Shown: piece by piece, positions 16,670 to 23,861 of the stretch
Layout of the letters: the number at the start of each line of letters is the position of its first letter
Numbering within the stretch: position 1 is the stretch's first letter
NCBI GenBank assembly: GCA_024710875.1
Contig: JANJTX010000129.1
Span: forward strand, 1 to 33,682
Direction of reading: 5' to 3'
Length of the DNA stretch: 33,682 nt
From: Anaerolineales bacterium
GTDB taxonomy: Bacteria; Chloroflexota; Anaerolineae; Anaerolineales; UBA11579
Notes under the pieces: generated by a model
Databases searched by the model: none
The model's input: only the letters and a program-made list of their open reading frames with translations
What the model was told of the DNA's origin: nothing
Program-made: the position numbers and the translations under genes

Positions 16670-17968
16670 ATGACAAACAAGTCTGCTCCCCCGAGTCGCA
16701 TTGAACAACTGGAACGGCTGATTGAAGTCAGCCGTAATCTCAGCGCCCTGCTGGAACTCGAGCCCTTGCTGCAAACCATTGTGGCTGAAGCGGCTGAACT
16801 CACCCACTCGCAGGAAGCCTCGATTCTCCTGCACAACGAAGAAAAACAACACCTGTATTTTGTGGCCGCGCCCTGGCATAAACGCGAGCGGATGCGCGAA
16901 GTGCAGGTGCCGCTCAAAGGCAGCATTGCCGGACAGGTCTACCAACTGGGCGAGCCGGTACTGGTGGCGGATGCCCAGAACGACCCGCGCCATTTTGCCG
17001 ATGTAGACCTGTACACCGAGTTTGAAACCCACTCGGTGCTGGCCGTACCGATGGTCTTTCAGGGCCAGCGTATGGGCGTCCTGACGGCGGTCAACAAGCA
17101 GTCTGGCGGCCAGTTCGATGCCGATGATGTCTATGTGCTGGATACGCTGGCGCTCCAGGCCGCCATTGCCATCCATAACGCCAATTTACTTAAACAAACC
17201 CAGGAAGCGGTGGATGAACTGAACGAGCTGGACCGCATGAAGCGCGACTTCATTGCCATCACCTCGCATGAACTGCGCACTCCGCTGGGCCTGATTCTGG
17301 GGCATGCCACTTTTCTGAATGAGATGGTGCCGGAAGACCTTAAATCCCAGATGGATGTGATTGTGCGCAGCAGCATCCGCCTGAAAGAAATCGTGGAAGA
17401 CCTGACCAAGGTCAACAATTTCCAGACTGGCCAGGCGCGGGTGCGCTGGCAGCCCATCAACCTCAACCAGTTGTTACAGGAACTGGTGCGCTCGTTCAAG
17501 GACGAAGCCGACAAGAAAAAACTCACCCTTAAACTGACTCTGCCGGATGAGCAACTGATGGTGGAAGGCGATGGAGAAAAAATTGGCATTGCCATTATTC
17601 ACCTCATCCGCAATGCCCTGATGTTTACCGATGAGGGCGGAGTGGAAATTTCGGCTCTGCGCCTGCCGGGGCATTTGCAGGTTTCGGTCAGAGATACCGG
17701 CCTGGGCATCCCGGAAGAGGACATTGCCCGTATCTTTGAGCGCTTCTACCAGGTGGAAGACCACATGACCCGCCGCCACGGCGGCATGGGGTTGGGGCTT
17801 TCGGTGGCCAAGATGATGGTGGAAATGCACAATGGCCGCATCTCGGTCAATAGCGTGGTGGGCAAGGGCAGCACCTTCAACGTCGTATTCCCAATTGTTG
17901 GCAACCAGACCCAGGAACTGAAAAACGCCCTGCGGGAAACCACCGAACGTCGCGCCAAAAAACGCTGA
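16670..17968 (+). CDS. GAF domain-containing sensor histidine kinase
   Basis: This 432-residue kinase has no membrane segment. A GAF domain (about 15-170) would sense a small ligand or redox state. HisKA follows, with H200 in ITSHELRTPL as the phosphoacceptor. HATPase_c has an N-box (LIRNALMFT), G1 (DTGLGIP) and G2 (GGMGLGLS), so it should be catalytically competent. No response regulator is adjacent, making it an orphan; the partner must be elsewhere. The start is the ATG at 16670 (MTNKSAPPSR). The reading frame stays open 360 codons upstream, but that part is opposite mutS2 and has no protein-like features. The ribosome binding site is weak. Confidence 0.92.
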   Translation: MTNKSAPPSRIEQLERLIEVSRNLSALLELEPLLQTIVAEAAELTHSQEASILLHNEEKQHLYFVAAPWHKRERMREVQVPLKGSIAGQVYQLGEPVLVADAQNDPRHFADVDLYTEFETHSVLAVPMVFQGQRMGVLTAVNKQSGGQFDADDVYVLDTLALQAAIAIHNANLLKQTQEAVDELNELDRMKRDFIAITSHELRTPLGLILGHATFLNEMVPEDLKSQMDVIVRSSIRLKEIVEDLTKVNNFQTGQARVRWQPINLNQLLQELVRSFKDEADKKKLTLKLTLPDEQLMVEGDGEKIGIAIIHLIRNALMFTDEGGVEISALRLPGHLQVSVRDTGLGIPEEDIARIFERFYQVEDHMTRRHGGMGLGLSVAKMMVEMHNGRISVNSVVGKGSTFNVVFPIVGNQTQELKNALRETTERRAKKR

Positions 17969-17998
17969 CGCGTTGCAGTGCGCGTGCAAGGCCATTGC

Positions 17999-18027
17999 TT
18001 GACAGTTCGCGGGCAATTCGTTAGAAT
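17999..18027 (+). promoter_or_regulatory. Sigma70-type promoter of the tRNA operon
   Basis: TTGACA (17999-18004), 17 nt, then TAGAAT (18022-18027): a near-consensus promoter and the best in this window. The predicted start is near 18034, about 24 nt before tRNA-Phe. Confidence 0.85.
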
Positions 18028-18057
18028 GTCCTCCGCAGTTGGTACTTTCCACAACTT

Positions 18058-18130
18058 GCCGAGGTAGCTCAGTTGGTAGAGCACGCGACTGAAAATCGCG
18101 GTGTCAACAGTTCGATCCTGTTCCTCGGCA
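18058..18130 (+). tRNA. tRNA-Phe (anticodon GAA)
   Basis: A 73-nt cloverleaf with acceptor GCCGAGG/CCTCGGC, D stem GCTC/GAGC, anticodon stem CGCGA/TCGCG, loop CTGAAAA (anticodon 18091-18093), TTCGATC T-loop and discriminator A. The 3' CCA is not encoded (CTC follows). Confidence 0.97.
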
Positions 18131-18162
18131 CTCTCGGCCAAGGAATGGAAAGGCCGTAGTTT

Positions 18163-18235
18163 GCGGGCGTAGTTCAGTTGGTAGAACACCTCCTTGCCAA
18201 GGAGAAGGTCACGAGTTCGAGTCTCGTCGCCCGCT
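18163..18235 (+). tRNA. tRNA-Gly (anticodon GCC)
   Basis: A 73-nt cloverleaf with acceptor GCGGGCG/CGCCCGC, D stem GTTC/GAAC, loop TTGCCAA (anticodon 18196-18198), T stem ACGAG/CTCGT and discriminator T. The outermost anticodon-stem pair is a C-A mismatch. CCA is not encoded. Confidence 0.96.
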
Positions 18236-18247
18236 CAAAACCAGATT

Positions 18248-18290
18248 GGCTGATTGTAAAGGTGCGTACGCCCCGCCTTTGCAATCAGCC
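18248..18290 (+). other. Long hairpin in the tRNA operon spacer
   Basis: A 15-bp stem (GGCTGATTGTAAAGG with CCTTTGCAATCAGCC, including one G-U pair) encloses a 13-nt loop. It lies between tRNA-Gly and tRNA-Cys and has no T-tract after it, so it is more likely an RNA-processing or attenuation structure than a terminator. A smaller hairpin (TTGAAGC/GCTTCAA) follows at about 18297-18315. Confidence 0.6.
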
Positions 18291-18323
18291 GAATTGTTGA
18301 AGCGCACGGCTTCAACCCACTAA

Positions 18324-18397
18324 GGCGACGTGGCCAAGTGGTAAGGCAAGGGTCTGCAAAACCCTGACCACGGGTTCGAATCCCGTCGTCGCCTCCA
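18324..18397 (+). tRNA. tRNA-Cys (anticodon GCA), CCA encoded
   Basis: Acceptor GGCGACG/CGTCGCC, anticodon stem AGGGT/ACCCT with loop CTGCAAA, T stem ACGGG/CCCGT and discriminator T, the identity base for tRNA-Cys. Unlike the two preceding tRNAs, the 3' CCA is present in the DNA (18395-18397). Confidence 0.97.
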
Positions 18398-18410
18398 GAT
18401 GCAATTTGCA

Positions 18411-18451
18411 AAACGAGTGACCACAAATCTTGTGGTCACTCGTTTTTGTTT
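18411..18451 (+). terminator. Intrinsic terminator of the tRNA operon
   Basis: A perfect 15-bp stem (AAACGAGTGACCACA and its complement) with a 5-nt loop runs into TTTTTGTTT, 14 nt after tRNA-Cys. Confidence 0.95.
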
Positions 18452-18512
18452 GTCTGAATGAATTAAAATCCCCATATCCATCTACAGCGGTTTATTAGGG
18501 GGAAGTGCGCCC

Positions 18513-19022
18513 ATGAAATTCCACCACTTTGTATTTGCGGACAATGAACTGGAAGCCATGCAACGGATGGCTCCCTATCAAGAATCTCCCGATATTGAAA
18601 GTGTTGGCGGCTATCGCTACATGGATAGGATTGAAGAGAAAGTCGATATCGGTGAACAAATTCGCCAGAGCCGTATTTTCGGTTTTAGCCTCGCGGATGT
18701 CATCCTGCGAATTGATACCTTCTACGGCTGGAAGTGGCGTTACAACCGCCGGAGTGGGCTGCATGTGGTGCTCTGGTACAACCCCAATGCTCGCTGGGAT
18801 TACTTCTGGGTGATGGACGATGAATTCAATGGTCGGATGTCCGTCAGCCCCTCCGACCCAATCCTGGATGAAATGCCGTATCGCGTTACGAGTTTTCTAA
18901 GCCCGGATGGCTGGGTGAGTGTTGATTACGGAGTCAAAATTGAGGAATACCGCGCTGCCTTCCAGCACGCCCGCCAAAAATACGCTCACATGCAAGTGTT
19001 CATCTGCCATTGCCATTTTTGA
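18513..19022 (+). CDS. Hypothetical protein, 169 residues
   Basis: I do not recognise this protein. The ATG at 18513 has an AGGGGGAAG upstream at usable spacing, and codon use looks like real coding. It is soluble, with no signal peptide or membrane helix, and rich in Trp and Tyr. A segment around residues 80-105 (GLHVVLWYNPNARWDYFWV) looks like paired beta-strands, and the protein ends with two close cysteines (CHCHF). Base composition looks lower in GC than the neighbours, and the gene sits directly behind a tRNA operon, a common insertion place. No integrase or duplicated tRNA end is visible, so recent transfer is only a possibility. Confidence 0.75.
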   Translation: MKFHHFVFADNELEAMQRMAPYQESPDIESVGGYRYMDRIEEKVDIGEQIRQSRIFGFSLADVILRIDTFYGWKWRYNRRSGLHVVLWYNPNARWDYFWVMDDEFNGRMSVSPSDPILDEMPYRVTSFLSPDGWVSVDYGVKIEEYRAAFQHARQKYAHMQVFICHCHF

Positions 19023-19033
19023 GGCTTAAACGT

Positions 19034-19061
19034 TACGCCCTGCTGGGTTCAGCAGGGCGTA
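19034..19061. terminator. Hairpin between convergent genes
   Basis: An 11-bp perfect stem (TACGCCCTGCT / AGCAGGGCGTA) with a 6-nt loop lies 11 nt after the hypothetical gene's stop and 34 nt from the end of the convergent NifU-like gene. T-tracts are poor (AACGTTT on the minus side), so efficiency is uncertain. Confidence 0.55.
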
Positions 19062-19095
19062 CGGGTGGAGAGGAGAGGAGGAGGAGTGTACAGGC

Positions 19096-19347
19096 CTATA
19101 CGGCCTGGATATCGTGAATTTCCGGGAAGAACTGCCGTACCGTTCCGGCAATCCAGCCCTGCAGGGTGGTTTGGGTCAGGGCGCAGCCTTCGCAGGCGCC
19201 GCCCAAATGCACTTTGAGTACATCGCCTTCCAGCGCCACCAGCTGCACTGATCCGCCATGATACTGCTCAATATAGGCGCTGATGTTTTCCAGCAGGGCG
19301 GCCAGTCGTTCTTCGGTCGTGGCGAGGGTGTGGTTGTGCTCGGTCAT
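19096..19347 (-). CDS. NifU-like C-terminal domain Fe-S scaffold protein
   Basis: An 83-residue stand-alone NifU C-terminal (Nfu-type) domain. The cluster-binding motif is C52-x-x-C55 in GACEGCALTQTTL, preceded by the VHLGG strand. Such proteins assemble or carry [Fe-S] clusters in the cytosol. The ATG at 19347 has AAGGAA 7 nt upstream. No other Fe-S biogenesis gene (sufBCD, iscS, nifS) is nearby. The HAD gene ends 98 nt upstream; I saw no terminator there, so cotranscription with the HAD and dehydrogenase genes is possible. Confidence 0.9.
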   Translation of the reverse strand: MTEHNHTLATTEERLAALLENISAYIEQYHGGSVQLVALEGDVLKVHLGGACEGCALTQTTLQGWIAGTVRQFFPEIHDIQAV

Positions 19348-19445
19348 CTGCGGCTTCCTTGTTGCCTCAAGGATAGCCGTCGCGTCATTTTTTGGGCAGG
19401 GACAGGTTACCCTAATTCGGAGGGCAATTGTCCTGATTGAATCGG

Positions 19446-20189
19446 CTACAGCGCGGCCAGCGCCGCCGGCAGTTCCGCCAGGGTGGCGATGCTCGCATCC
19501 GGCTGGATGGTGTCCTCATGGTCGCGGTTGGCGGGCGTATCGGCCCGCCGGGTAATCCAGATGCTGCGCAGCCCGGCATTGCGGGCCCCGAGGATATCTG
19601 CCCCCAGCGTATCCCCCACCATCACAGCCGCGTCAGGCGCGATCTGCATGGCATCCAGCGCCTGATGAAAAATGCGCGGGTTGGGCTTGCGGATACCGCA
19701 GGCGGCCGAGGAGAGGATGACTTCGAAATAGGGCCGCAGGCGGGCCTTGTCCACCAGCAATTGCACATCGGCGTCATCTGAAGCGTTTGAAATCAGCCCC
19801 AGCCGGTAGCCCTCATTTAACAGAATTTCCAGCGCGGCGAGGGTATCGTCTTCCAGCAGCCAGAATTCCTGGCTTACAGCGTACATCTCGCGCAGGGCGC
19901 GGCGCAGGGTGTCCTCGGGCAGGCGCGGCTGGCCCCATTCTTCCAGCAGGTTTTGCAACACATAGCCGGTTGTGTGTTCAATGAATTCGGCCTCGCGCTG
20001 CTCATAATAGGCATTCAGTCGGTCGCGAAACTCCTGCAAAAATCTTTGGCTATCCAGTTCCAGCCCGGTGGCTTGCAGTTCGGCCAGTAGGGCCGCATCG
20101 GCGGCGGCAAAGACCGTCGGCCAATCGCCGTCGAAATAGATCAGCGTATTGCCGAGGTCAAACAGCACAGCTTGCGGGCGGGCGGGCAT
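19446..20189 (-). CDS. HAD family hydrolase
   Basis: This 247-residue protein of the haloacid-dehalogenase superfamily has a helical C1-type cap (about 20-110). Motif I reads FDLGNTLI: the nucleophile D11 is present, but the second Asp of the usual DxD is Gly, as in several HAD subgroups, so phosphatase activity is not assured. Motif II is LISNAS, motif III is the Lys in IRKPNPRIF, and motif IV is VGDTLGADI. The substrate is unknown. Its ATG overlaps the stop of the dehydrogenase gene by one base (TGATG), so the two are translationally coupled, which hints at a shared metabolic step. Confidence 0.88.
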   Translation of the reverse strand: MPARPQAVLFDLGNTLIYFDGDWPTVFAAADAALLAELQATGLELDSQRFLQEFRDRLNAYYEQREAEFIEHTTGYVLQNLLEEWGQPRLPEDTLRRALREMYAVSQEFWLLEDDTLAALEILLNEGYRLGLISNASDDADVQLLVDKARLRPYFEVILSSAACGIRKPNPRIFHQALDAMQIAPDAAVMVGDTLGADILGARNAGLRSIWITRRADTPANRDHEDTIQPDASIATLAELPAALAAL

Positions 20190-21205
20190 CAGTAGCCTTC
20201 CGTCAGGTTGACGCGGTTCAGCAGCGGCCGGCCCTCCAGGTAGCGATGCAGGTTCTCAATAAAGAGGTCAGTGGCACGCTGGGCGTAATGGTCACTTACG
20301 CCGGCAATATGCGGGGTAATGAGCAGGTTGGGGCAGTCCCAGTACGGGCTGTCTGAGGGCAGCGGCTCTTCGGGGAACACATCCAGCGCAGCCCCGGCCA
20401 GGCGGTGGTGGCGCAAGGCATCCAGCAGGGCCTCACTGGCAACTACGCCGCCGCGCGAAACATCCACCAGCAGGGCTTCCGGTTTGAGGGCCGCCAGTTC
20501 AGCGGCGCCCACCAGGCCGCGGGTGTGTTTGGTCAGCGGGGTGGTAACCACCACGAAGTCACATTCCTTAAACATGGAGCGCAGGGCCTGGGGCGGGTAC
20601 AGGCGAGCGAAGAACTCGCCCTGAGGGTCGCCCTGGCCTTCCGGCTGGTAGCCGTGGTCCTCAGGGTGCATCAGGTCGCGCTTGCTGGCCAGTACGGTGG
20701 CGCCCAGGCCATGCAGCAGCCGCGCCAGTTGCCGGCCGATGCTGCCATAGCCCACGATCCCGACCGTGCTGCCGCGCAGTTCCACCGGGTGGTAGTCGCT
20801 GCGGCTGGGCAGCCACTCATTGCGGCTTTGCAGGCTGACAAACTCAGGTAGCCGCCGCCCCAGCGTCAGCAGCAGCGCCAGGGCGTGCTCGGCGGTCTGG
20901 GAGGCGTTGGCCCCGCTCATGCTGGTGAGCGAAATGCGTTCATTGCGTAATACGGGCTGTTCGGCCAGCCCATCCACCCCGGCCAGGTAGTATTGCACCC
21001 AGCGCAGGTTGGGGGCCTGTTCCGGCTCCGGCCAGGCCCGGTAAGTGAGCAGTACTTCGGTCGGTGCCCACACCTCGGGTGGAATTTCCTCGCCCGGGCG
21101 GGTGGGCACATGGGTAATCAACAGTCGTTCAGAGACGGCCTGCAAACGCGCCTGTTGCGTATCAGGCAGGTCAACGGTCAGGAGGGTGTGGATAACTTCG
21201 CTCAT
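20189..21205 (-). CDS. D-2-hydroxyacid dehydrogenase family protein
   Basis: This 338-residue NAD-dependent dehydrogenase reduces 2-oxoacids to D-2-hydroxyacids (GhrA/SerA-like family). The NAD motif is VGYGSIG (151-157). The catalytic trio is R251 (VSRGG), E280 (DVFPEEPL) and H299 (TPHIAG). It is near full family length. The ATG at 21205 (MSEVIHTLL) was chosen because domain homology begins there; an in-frame start at 21316 would add 37 residues translated from the GTGGANAA repeat array and is rejected. No ribosome binding site is visible. The first codons overlap the first DnaA-box-like repeat. It is coupled to the HAD gene. Substrate not inferable. Confidence 0.88.
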   Translation of the reverse strand: MSEVIHTLLTVDLPDTQQARLQAVSERLLITHVPTRPGEEIPPEVWAPTEVLLTYRAWPEPEQAPNLRWVQYYLAGVDGLAEQPVLRNERISLTSMSGANASQTAEHALALLLTLGRRLPEFVSLQSRNEWLPSRSDYHPVELRGSTVGIVGYGSIGRQLARLLHGLGATVLASKRDLMHPEDHGYQPEGQGDPQGEFFARLYPPQALRSMFKECDFVVVTTPLTKHTRGLVGAAELAALKPEALLVDVSRGGVVASEALLDALRHHRLAGAALDVFPEEPLPSDSPYWDCPNLLITPHIAGVSDHYAQRATDLFIENLHRYLEGRPLLNRVNLTEGY

Positions 21206-21316
21206 TGGGTGGAGAAAATTGTGGAGAACGCGGTGGACAAGCCGAGTAAGTGGCGGCAACATCCTGTGGAAAACCAGCCAGAAACTGTGGATAACCTGCC
21301 CGAAGTCTGTGGACAA
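21187..21316 (+). other. DnaA-box-like array, candidate origin or DnaA-binding locus
   Basis: Seven head-to-tail 9-mers on the plus strand share GTGGANAA. TGTGGATAA, the exact complement of the DnaA box TTATCCACA, occurs at 21187 and 21286. One-mismatch forms are at 21220 (TGTGGAGAA), 21265 (TGTGGAAAA) and 21308 (TGTGGACAA). Two-mismatch forms are at 21208 (GGTGGAGAA) and 21232 (GGTGGACAA). Successive spacings are 21, 12, 12, 33, 21 and 22 nt, close to helical multiples. The array runs into an AT-rich stretch (about 21314-21337) that could unwind. No dnaA, dnaN, parAB or rpmH is in the window, so origin function is inferred from the boxes alone. A DnaA-titration or regulatory site is the alternative. 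Confidence 0.6.
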
Positions 21317-21364
21317 ATATACATACGGCTATTTTACAGCATCCCCTCAATCCGGGCGGCCAAA

Positions 21365-21397
21365 GCAAACGCCCCGCGGGTGAGGCGAGGCGTTTGC
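21365..21397 (-). terminator. Hairpin terminator of the NBR1-Ig lipoprotein gene
   Basis: A 9-bp stem (GCAAACGCC / GGCGTTTGC) continues with inner CGC/GCG pairs and is followed on the minus strand by only TTTGG. It lies 21 nt beyond the stop at 21418. The T-tract is short. Confidence 0.6.
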
Positions 21398-21417
21398 GCG
21401 TGTTTCAGGGTGGGGTG

Positions 21418-22179
21418 TTAGGGGCTGGGTGGGCACAGGCCGCTTGAATCGCAGGCCTTGATTTCAACCCACAGGTTGCCATTGCCATTGACGCCAAAGA
21501 TGGCGGTGGAGCTGCGGAACTTGAAAAACACTTTGTAAACACCCAGCGTAGAAGGGGTGCGGAAGCGCACGGCGATATCCAGGTAGCCGTTGGGCTGTAC
21601 CGGGTCGGTAACCACCGCAATCACTCCCTGGGCGCCCATCAACTCGCTGGATTCTTTACCATCGGTTTCAGAGTAGACCCAGATGAGATTGACGGATTCG
21701 GTCCAGGTGCAGGTACCGGTGTTTTTCACCCGCCAGGTCTTGGTGAATTCCTTGCCAAATTCATAAGCGGTGCCATCGGGGGTGTTTTCCACGCCTTCAA
21801 AGGCGGCCGCATAGGTGCAACTGCCTGCCGGGCCACCGGGGGTGGAGGTGGGCGGCGCCCCGAGGACTGGCTGCAGACCGGGGGTCGGGCTGACCGCCGC
21901 CTCGCCGCTGCTCTCGCCCGCCTCTTCACCTTCCTCTGTTTCCGGGGTCGGGCTGGGTTCAGGCGTTTCGGTGGGAGGTTCCGGGGTGGCGGTAGGGGGT
22001 TCCGGGGTTTCGGTTGGTGGGCGGGCGGCGGCTGTTTGAGTAATGCCTGCCACCGCTGTTCCGGCGGCGATGGTTTGGACGGCTTCCAGTTCAGACATGC
22101 TGGGCCCGCCGCCGCCGCAGGCCGCGAGCGCCACAGCCAGAACAAAGAGCAGAATGGCGCTGGTTTTCATGATTTTCAT
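21418..22179 (-). CDS. Lipoprotein with NBR1-type Ig-like domain
   Basis: This 253-residue surface protein has a lipoprotein signal (AVALAAC, Cys21) and a helical stretch (27-50). A Pro/Thr/Glu-rich linker follows (about 52-115; repeats of PPTETPEPPTATPEP). The C-terminal domain (about 118-250) resembles the Ig-like domain of NBR1, with FTKTWRVKNTGTCTWTESV and a VYKVFFKF strand. In bacteria this domain is found mostly in secreted proteins of unknown role, notably in Chloroflexota and Actinobacteria. Four cysteines in the domain could form disulfides. The ATG at 22179 has TAGGAG 8 nt upstream. It is a single-gene unit with its own -10 element. Confidence 0.85.
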   Translation of the reverse strand: MKIMKTSAILLFVLAVALAACGGGGPSMSELEAVQTIAAGTAVAGITQTAAARPPTETPEPPTATPEPPTETPEPSPTPETEEGEEAGESSGEAAVSPTPGLQPVLGAPPTSTPGGPAGSCTYAAAFEGVENTPDGTAYEFGKEFTKTWRVKNTGTCTWTESVNLIWVYSETDGKESSELMGAQGVIAVVTDPVQPNGYLDIAVRFRTPSTLGVYKVFFKFRSSTAIFGVNGNGNLWVEIKACDSSGLCPPSP

Positions 22180-22257
22180 GGAGTAACTCCTAACACGTGG
22201 TCAATTGATACTGGCCGGAAATGCGCACATCGGCGCCTGTGCCCCAACCAGCCTCCA

Positions 22258-22263
22258 ATTATA
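22258..22263 (-). promoter_or_regulatory. -10 element (TATAAT) for the NBR1-Ig lipoprotein gene
   Basis: A perfect minus-strand TATAAT about 79 nt upstream of the ATG. No clear -35. The rest of the 139-nt gap to the metalloprotease gene shows no other strong signal. Confidence 0.4.
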
Positions 22264-22318
22264 GCGGGTTTGAGCGGCAGATCACCTCGTCCTTAAGTTG
22301 GGTTTATCGCGGGTTGGG

Positions 22319-23830
22319 TCAGGGTTCAAGCAGGCCCTCTACATAGGGCGGTATGAAGTACGCCCGCCGGGTGAGGGCATCGGCCGTCTGGGGCTGGCCG
22401 CCCGGGGTCACTTCCACCGTGTATTCACTGAAGGCGCAATGCCGCTCGCGGCTGGCACGCTGGGTGTTAAGCACAATCAGGTACAGCCTTTCAAAGGCCG
22501 CGCTGTCCACACTGGCGCGGCCCTCTGCCAGCCGGAAGTGGTGAACCTCCTCGCCGCGCACCCCCACCACCAGGCCGTTCAGTTCGCCCTGCAGGTGGAT
22601 GGCCAGCGCCTGCCCGGTTTCAATTTCGATGTAGTCTGCTCCCATTTGGCCCACCCCATCCAGCGGGGTGAATACCTCGCCTGGGCGCGCGATTCCTTCC
22701 AGCCGCAGCACCGGGTAGTGGTCGCCCTCTTCAAAATCACGGGTTAGTAGAGCCAGACTGTACCCCGTAAGTAACTCATCCAGGTTGGTGCCAACCGTTG
22801 CCAGTGCATACTCAATGGCTTCATACCCATCCAGGTGAATGGCGGCCTCCCAGATGGCGCGCACCGTGGCATGCCCGTAGCGTTCAGAAATGTAACGCAG
22901 GAACAGCCACTGGCCATACCAGTTATCTTCATCTTCTACCCGTTCTTCGCCGCCATAAATCAGCTGGCAGGAATCTGGCGATTTGAAAGGCGCCCCCAAT
23001 ACGCTGAGCCCATCATTAATCTGGTCATACACTTCGTCTTCCATCCAGGTGGCGGTGGCCTCCCACAACCAGTCGGCTGGTTCGTTGCTGTCCATGCCAT
23101 ACTGGATGACATGCATGAACTCATGCGCCACCACCGCCCGGATAAAATCCAAACGGCTGGTGTGTGGGTCAGAGATCTCGCGGTAGTCATTATCCAGCAC
23201 CATGAAGGAGTGGCTGGCGCGAATCTCAAGGGTTTCGGTGCGCGGGTTATCGCCCAGGATGTTCCCGCGCGTTCCGTCATCCACATAGCCAGCCAGGTCT
23301 TCGCTGGTCATGATTTCCTGCAAATACACATCCACCCGATCGTCGCCGCCCAAGGGGCTATCCGGCGGAGGGGGGGGCCAGCCAAAAATTTCAATCTGTG
23401 CCTGCCAGGAAAACTCCAAGGCGCGGGCAATGTCTTCCACAAAATCCGGGTGCTGGTTGTTGTTGGCATCTTCGGCGGGTACGGCATCCACCCCCCGCAG
23501 GGTGTAGTGGATGCGAAAACGCTGGGTGTCCAGAGTTTGGGCCGGGCCGGACAAGCGCGGGCGACCTTCATCGGCCGGGCTAGAGCCAGGCGGGCCGAAC
23601 TCCAGGGGCGGGTCTTCGGCCGGAGAGAGGCGCGGCAGTTCAGGCGGCGGGGCTTCCAGCGGAGCCGCAGTTACCGGCGCCGGCGGGCGGTTTTTGGCGA
23701 GTGGGTTGGCTTCAATCAGGTTGCCCGGTGCGGGGCGCGCCGCGGTTGGCTGGGGGAAGTTGCAGGCTAAAGCCGCCAGCATCAGGCCGGCCAGCGCGAA
23801 GAAGAGCGGGGTGCGTGAGTAAGTGATCAT
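22319..23830 (-). CDS. Lipoprotein metalloprotease, MXAN_6640-like gluzincin
   Basis: This 503-residue secreted protein has a lipoprotein signal (LMLAALAC, Cys23) and a Pro-rich linker (about 28-95). A zinc protease domain has H236-E-F-M-H240 and a downstream WLWEATATWMEDEVYD, whose E257 is the likely third ligand; the pair is typical of the MXAN_6640-type putative metalloproteases. DANNNQHPDFVEDI (121-134) resembles a calcium-binding loop of the thrombospondin-3 kind. The C-terminal 120 residues appear to be a beta-rich module. The ATG at 23830 has AGGGGAA 7 nt upstream; longer in-frame starts cross into the neighbouring gene. It lies only 31 nt after the flavin-binding gene, so it is probably the last gene of a four-gene operon. 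Confidence 0.82.
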   Translation of the reverse strand: MITYSRTPLFFALAGLMLAALACNFPQPTAARPAPGNLIEANPLAKNRPPAPVTAAPLEAPPPELPRLSPAEDPPLEFGPPGSSPADEGRPRLSGPAQTLDTQRFRIHYTLRGVDAVPAEDANNNQHPDFVEDIARALEFSWQAQIEIFGWPPPPPDSPLGGDDRVDVYLQEIMTSEDLAGYVDDGTRGNILGDNPRTETLEIRASHSFMVLDNDYREISDPHTSRLDFIRAVVAHEFMHVIQYGMDSNEPADWLWEATATWMEDEVYDQINDGLSVLGAPFKSPDSCQLIYGGEERVEDEDNWYGQWLFLRYISERYGHATVRAIWEAAIHLDGYEAIEYALATVGTNLDELLTGYSLALLTRDFEEGDHYPVLRLEGIARPGEVFTPLDGVGQMGADYIEIETGQALAIHLQGELNGLVVGVRGEEVHHFRLAEGRASVDSAAFERLYLIVLNTQRASRERHCAFSEYTVEVTPGGQPQTADALTRRAYFIPPYVEGLLEP

Positions 23831-23861
23831 GAAAATTCCCCTCACATGATACCGCTGTTTG

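Noticed and set aside
18324-19100. Integration site at the tRNA-Cys 3' end
   Set aside because: I found no repeat of the tRNA 3' end downstream and no integrase, so there is no evidence of an integrated element.
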